A stretch of DNA of 7,426 nt. Source: Candidatus Peregrinibacteria bacterium. Its GTDB lineage: Bacteria > Patescibacteriota > Gracilibacteria > UBA1369 > LOWO2-01-FULL-3. The stretch lies in the NCBI GenBank assembly GCA_003566255.1, contig PXEC01000153.1, positions 1 through 7,426 of the forward strand. Reading direction: 5' to 3'. This document shows, one piece after another, positions 5,275-7,426 of this stretch (its first letter is position 1; each line of letters starts with the position of its first letter). The notes beneath the pieces are model-generated. The model was given only the letters and a program-made list of their open reading frames with translations, searched no databases and was not told where the DNA came from. The translations under genes were made by a program, and so were the position numbers.

Positions 5275-7365
5275 TTACGCGGATGCTTTTTTGCTGATTA
5301 TATCTTCCGCTATGTTTGACGGTACTTTTTCGTAGTGCCCGAATTCCATCGTGTAATTTCCTCTTCCCTGTGTCATTGATCTTAGGTCCGTAGCGTATCC
5401 AAACATTTCCGCCAAAGGTATTGTTGCTTTGATGAACTTTATTAACCCTCTGTCGCCGCTTTCTATTATCTGGCCTCTTCTGGAGTTTATATTTCCCATT
5501 ACATCACCGAAATAGTCATCGGGAACTGTTACCTCGACATCCATTATAGGTTCCAGTATTACCGGCCCGGCTTGTTTTACTGCATTTTGGAAACAAATTG
5601 ATGCCGCTACCTTGAAGGCCATTTCTGATGAGTCCACATCGTGATAACTTCCATCGTAAAGTTCTGCTTTTACGTCCACAACCGGATATCCGGCCATTAT
5701 TCCGCGAGACATCGCTTCTTGAATTCCTTTGTCCACCGCGGGAATATATTCTTTTGGGATTTTTCCTCCCACAATTGAATTGACGAATTCGTATCCTTCT
5801 CCGGGTTCTTGTGGTGTGACGCGCAGGAATACGTGTCCGTATTGACCGCGGCCTCCGCTTTGTTTCGCGTATTTTTCTTCCATGGTGATTTCCTGTGTGA
5901 TTGTTTCTCTGTAAGCCACTTGAGGCGCGCCCACGTTTGCTTCCACTTTAAATTCTCTTTTCATTCTGTCCACTATTATATCTAGATGCAGCTCTCCCAT
6001 CCCCGCGATTATTGTCTGACCGGTTTCTTCATCCGTATTGACTCTGAATGTTGGGTCTTCTTCCGCCAGTTTTTGGAGAGCGACTCCCATTTTCTCCTGA
6101 TCCGCTTTTGTTTTCGGTTCAACCGCGATTCTTATGACCGGTTCCGGGAATGTTATATTCTCAAGTAAGATTGGATGGTTCGGGTCGCAAAGAGTGTCTC
6201 CTGTTGTTGTTTTTTTGAGTCCGACTATCGCTCCGATGTCGCCGGCTCTGACAACTTTTACTTCTTCTCTTGAATTCGCGTGCATTTTCAAAATTCTACC
6301 TATTCTTTCTTTGTTCCCCGTGGACATGTTTACGACATAGCTGCCCGCTTCCAACACTCCGGAGTAAACTCTGAAAAAGCATAAGCTCCCCACAAAAGGG
6401 TCTGTGGCTATTTTGAAAGCGAGTGCCGCGAATGGTTCCGTTTCGTCCAAATTTCTTGATATCGGTTCTCCTGTTTTTGGATCTTCTCCCGTCATGGGCG
6501 GAAGATCTTTCGGGCTTGGCAGATACGCGCAAACCGCGTTGATAACAAGTTGTACGCCTTTGTTCTGCAGTGCGGTTCCGCAAAGTACGGGATAGATTTT
6601 GTTTGCCACCGTCGCGTTTCTTATCGCTTTTTTAATTTCTTCCACGCTTATTTCTTCTCCTTCAATAAATTTCTCCATCAAAGTGTCGTCATTTTCCGCT
6701 ACTTTTTCTATCAAGGTCGCTCTGTACTCCTCCACTTTTTCTTTCATGTCTTCCGGGATTTCCACTTCTGTGATTTTTTCTCCACGTTCTCCTTCAAATT
6801 TGTATGCTTTTCTTTCTATCAAATCTATTACTCCTTCAAAATCACTCTCCGCTCCGATTGGAAGTTGTATCGCGACCGCGTTCGGATTCAATCTTTCGTG
6901 GATGCTTTTTAAGCTCATGTAAAAATCTCCTCCCATTTTGTCCATCTTATTGATGAATGCCAGTCTTGGGACTTTATATTTATCCGCTTGTCTCCAAACC
7001 GTTTCGGATTGAGGTTCCACACCCATTGCTCCGTCGAATACGGCAACTCCTCCATCGAGGACGCGGAGGGACCTTTCAACTTCCGCCGTAAAATCCACGT
7101 GTCCTGGAGTGTCTATTATATTTATTCTGTGTTCTTCTCCGGTGTCTGTTGTTTTCCAGTAGCAGGTGGTCGCGGCTGAAGTTATTGTTATTCCTCTTTC
7201 TCTTTCTTGTTCCATCCAGTCCATTTGAGATTCTCCTTCGTGAGTTTCTCCCACCTTGTGTATTCTCCCCGTGTAAAAAAGAATTCTTTCCGTAACGGTT
7301 GTTTTCCCGGCATCTATATGGGCAATGATACCGATATTTCTTAAACGATTTAGATCTTCAGCCAT
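5275..7365 (-). CDS. fusA: Elongation factor G (EF-G), translational GTPase
   Basis: Complete 696-residue EF-G, close to the family's usual length of about 690-705. EF-G catalyses GTP-driven translocation of tRNA and mRNA and, with RRF, ribosome recycling in the cytoplasm. The G domain shows the P-loop AHIDAGKT (15-22), the switch I RGIT (57-60), DTPGH (85-89, with the catalytic histidine), NKMD (139-142) and a G5-like CGTALQNKG (262-270). Domain II follows at about 310-405 and domain III at about 406-485 with GELHLDI (457-463). Domain IV carries [10 protein letters not shown] (503-512), and domain V runs from about 609 to [14 protein letters not shown] (662-675). It starts at ATG 12 nt after the rpsG stop, with no Shine-Dalgarno, and ends in TAA. 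No key GTPase residue is missing. The standard context and full-length motifs make the call secure. Confidence 0.98.
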   Translation of the reverse strand: MAEDLNRLRNIGIIAHIDAGKTTVTERILFYTGRIHKVGETHEGESQMDWMEQERERGITITSAATTCYWKTTDTGEEHRINIIDTPGHVDFTAEVERSLRVLDGGVAVFDGAMGVEPQSETVWRQADKYKVPRLAFINKMDKMGGDFYMSLKSIHERLNPNAVAIQLPIGAESDFEGVIDLIERKAYKFEGERGEKITEVEIPEDMKEKVEEYRATLIEKVAENDDTLMEKFIEGEEISVEEIKKAIRNATVANKIYPVLCGTALQNKGVQLVINAVCAYLPSPKDLPPMTGEDPKTGEPISRNLDETEPFAALAFKIATDPFVGSLCFFRVYSGVLEAGSYVVNMSTGNKERIGRILKMHANSREEVKVVRAGDIGAIVGLKKTTTGDTLCDPNHPILLENITFPEPVIRIAVEPKTKADQEKMGVALQKLAEEDPTFRVNTDEETGQTIIAGMGELHLDIIVDRMKREFKVEANVGAPQVAYRETITQEITMEEKYAKQSGGRGQYGHVFLRVTPQEPGEGYEFVNSIVGGKIPKEYIPAVDKGIQEAMSRGIMAGYPVVDVKAELYDGSYHDVDSSEMAFKVAASICFQNAVKQAGPVILEPIMDVEVTVPDDYFGDVMGNINSRRGQIIESGDRGLIKFIKATIPLAEMFGYATDLRSMTQGRGNYTMEFGHYEKVPSNIAEDIISKKASA

Positions 7366-7377
7366 TGAAATTTTTGG

Positions 7378-7426
7378 TTAATATTTTGCCAGATGAGCGA
7401 AGGCTTTGTTGGCTTCAGCCATTCGG
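7378..7426 (-). CDS. rpsG: 30S ribosomal protein uS7 (S7), C-terminal end only
   Basis: Partial gene: only the last 15 codons and the TAA stop (7378-7380) lie in the window; the rest is beyond the right edge. The minus-strand translation ends RMAEANKAFAHLAKY. The RMAEANKAFAH part is the characteristic C-terminal tail of bacterial S7 (E. coli has the same stretch followed by a different ending). S7 is a primary assembly protein of the 30S head and contacts the E-site tRNA and mRNA exit region through this tail. Its position directly before fusA is the classic str-operon order (rpsL-rpsG-fusA-tuf), which supports the call. The gap to fusA is 12 nt, so the two are probably co-transcribed. Confidence 0.9.
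   Translation of the reverse strand, partial: RMAEANKAFAHLAKY

Overview
The window is a conserved ribosomal-protein and translation-factor locus from a bacterium. Every gene is on the minus strand, so transcription runs from high to low coordinates. In that direction the order is: the C-terminal end of rpsG (uS7), fusA (EF-G), tuf (EF-Tu), rpsJ (uS10), a ten-helix Na+/Ca2+-exchanger-family membrane protein, rplC (uL3), rplD (uL4), rplW (uL23) and rplB (uL2, cut off by the window edge). This is the str operon followed by the start of the S10 operon. The unusual part is a cation-antiporter gene sitting between rpsJ and rplC, which normally adjoin.

Organism: the proteins are clearly bacterial. 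TGA acts as a stop (rplC and rplD end in TGA inside ATGA overlaps), so the code is not one that reads TGA as glycine. None of the eight visible start codons has a recognisable Shine-Dalgarno sequence at normal spacing. That, with the compact proteins and the style of the L3 and L2 sequences, suggests a Candidate Phyla Radiation (Patescibacteria)-like lineage. This placement is inference and is only moderately secure; the sequence shown cannot settle the phylum.

Layout: rpsG and fusA are 12 nt apart and probably co-transcribed. tuf follows fusA after 73 nt holding a possible promoter, and ends at a strong intrinsic terminator. A near-consensus sigma70-type promoter just past the terminator starts an rpsJ transcript with a structured leader of about 160 nt. 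After rpsJ comes a GC-rich cluster of small hairpins, then the exchanger with its own possible promoter, whose -10 area lies in a perfect 14-bp palindrome touching the start codon. Immediately after the exchanger stop, another good promoter and a leader of about 120 nt with three hairpins precede rplC. From rplC to rplB the genes overlap by 4 nt or are 5 nt apart, so they form one tight operon.

Function: the ribosomal proteins and factors build and run the ribosome. The exchanger has no known role in translation. Its flanking promoter-like and terminator-like signals suggest a separately transcribed cassette that splits the S10 operon into two units, each with its own leader. No mobile element, tRNA, rRNA or CRISPR array was seen, and no gene-free stretch exceeds 275 nt.
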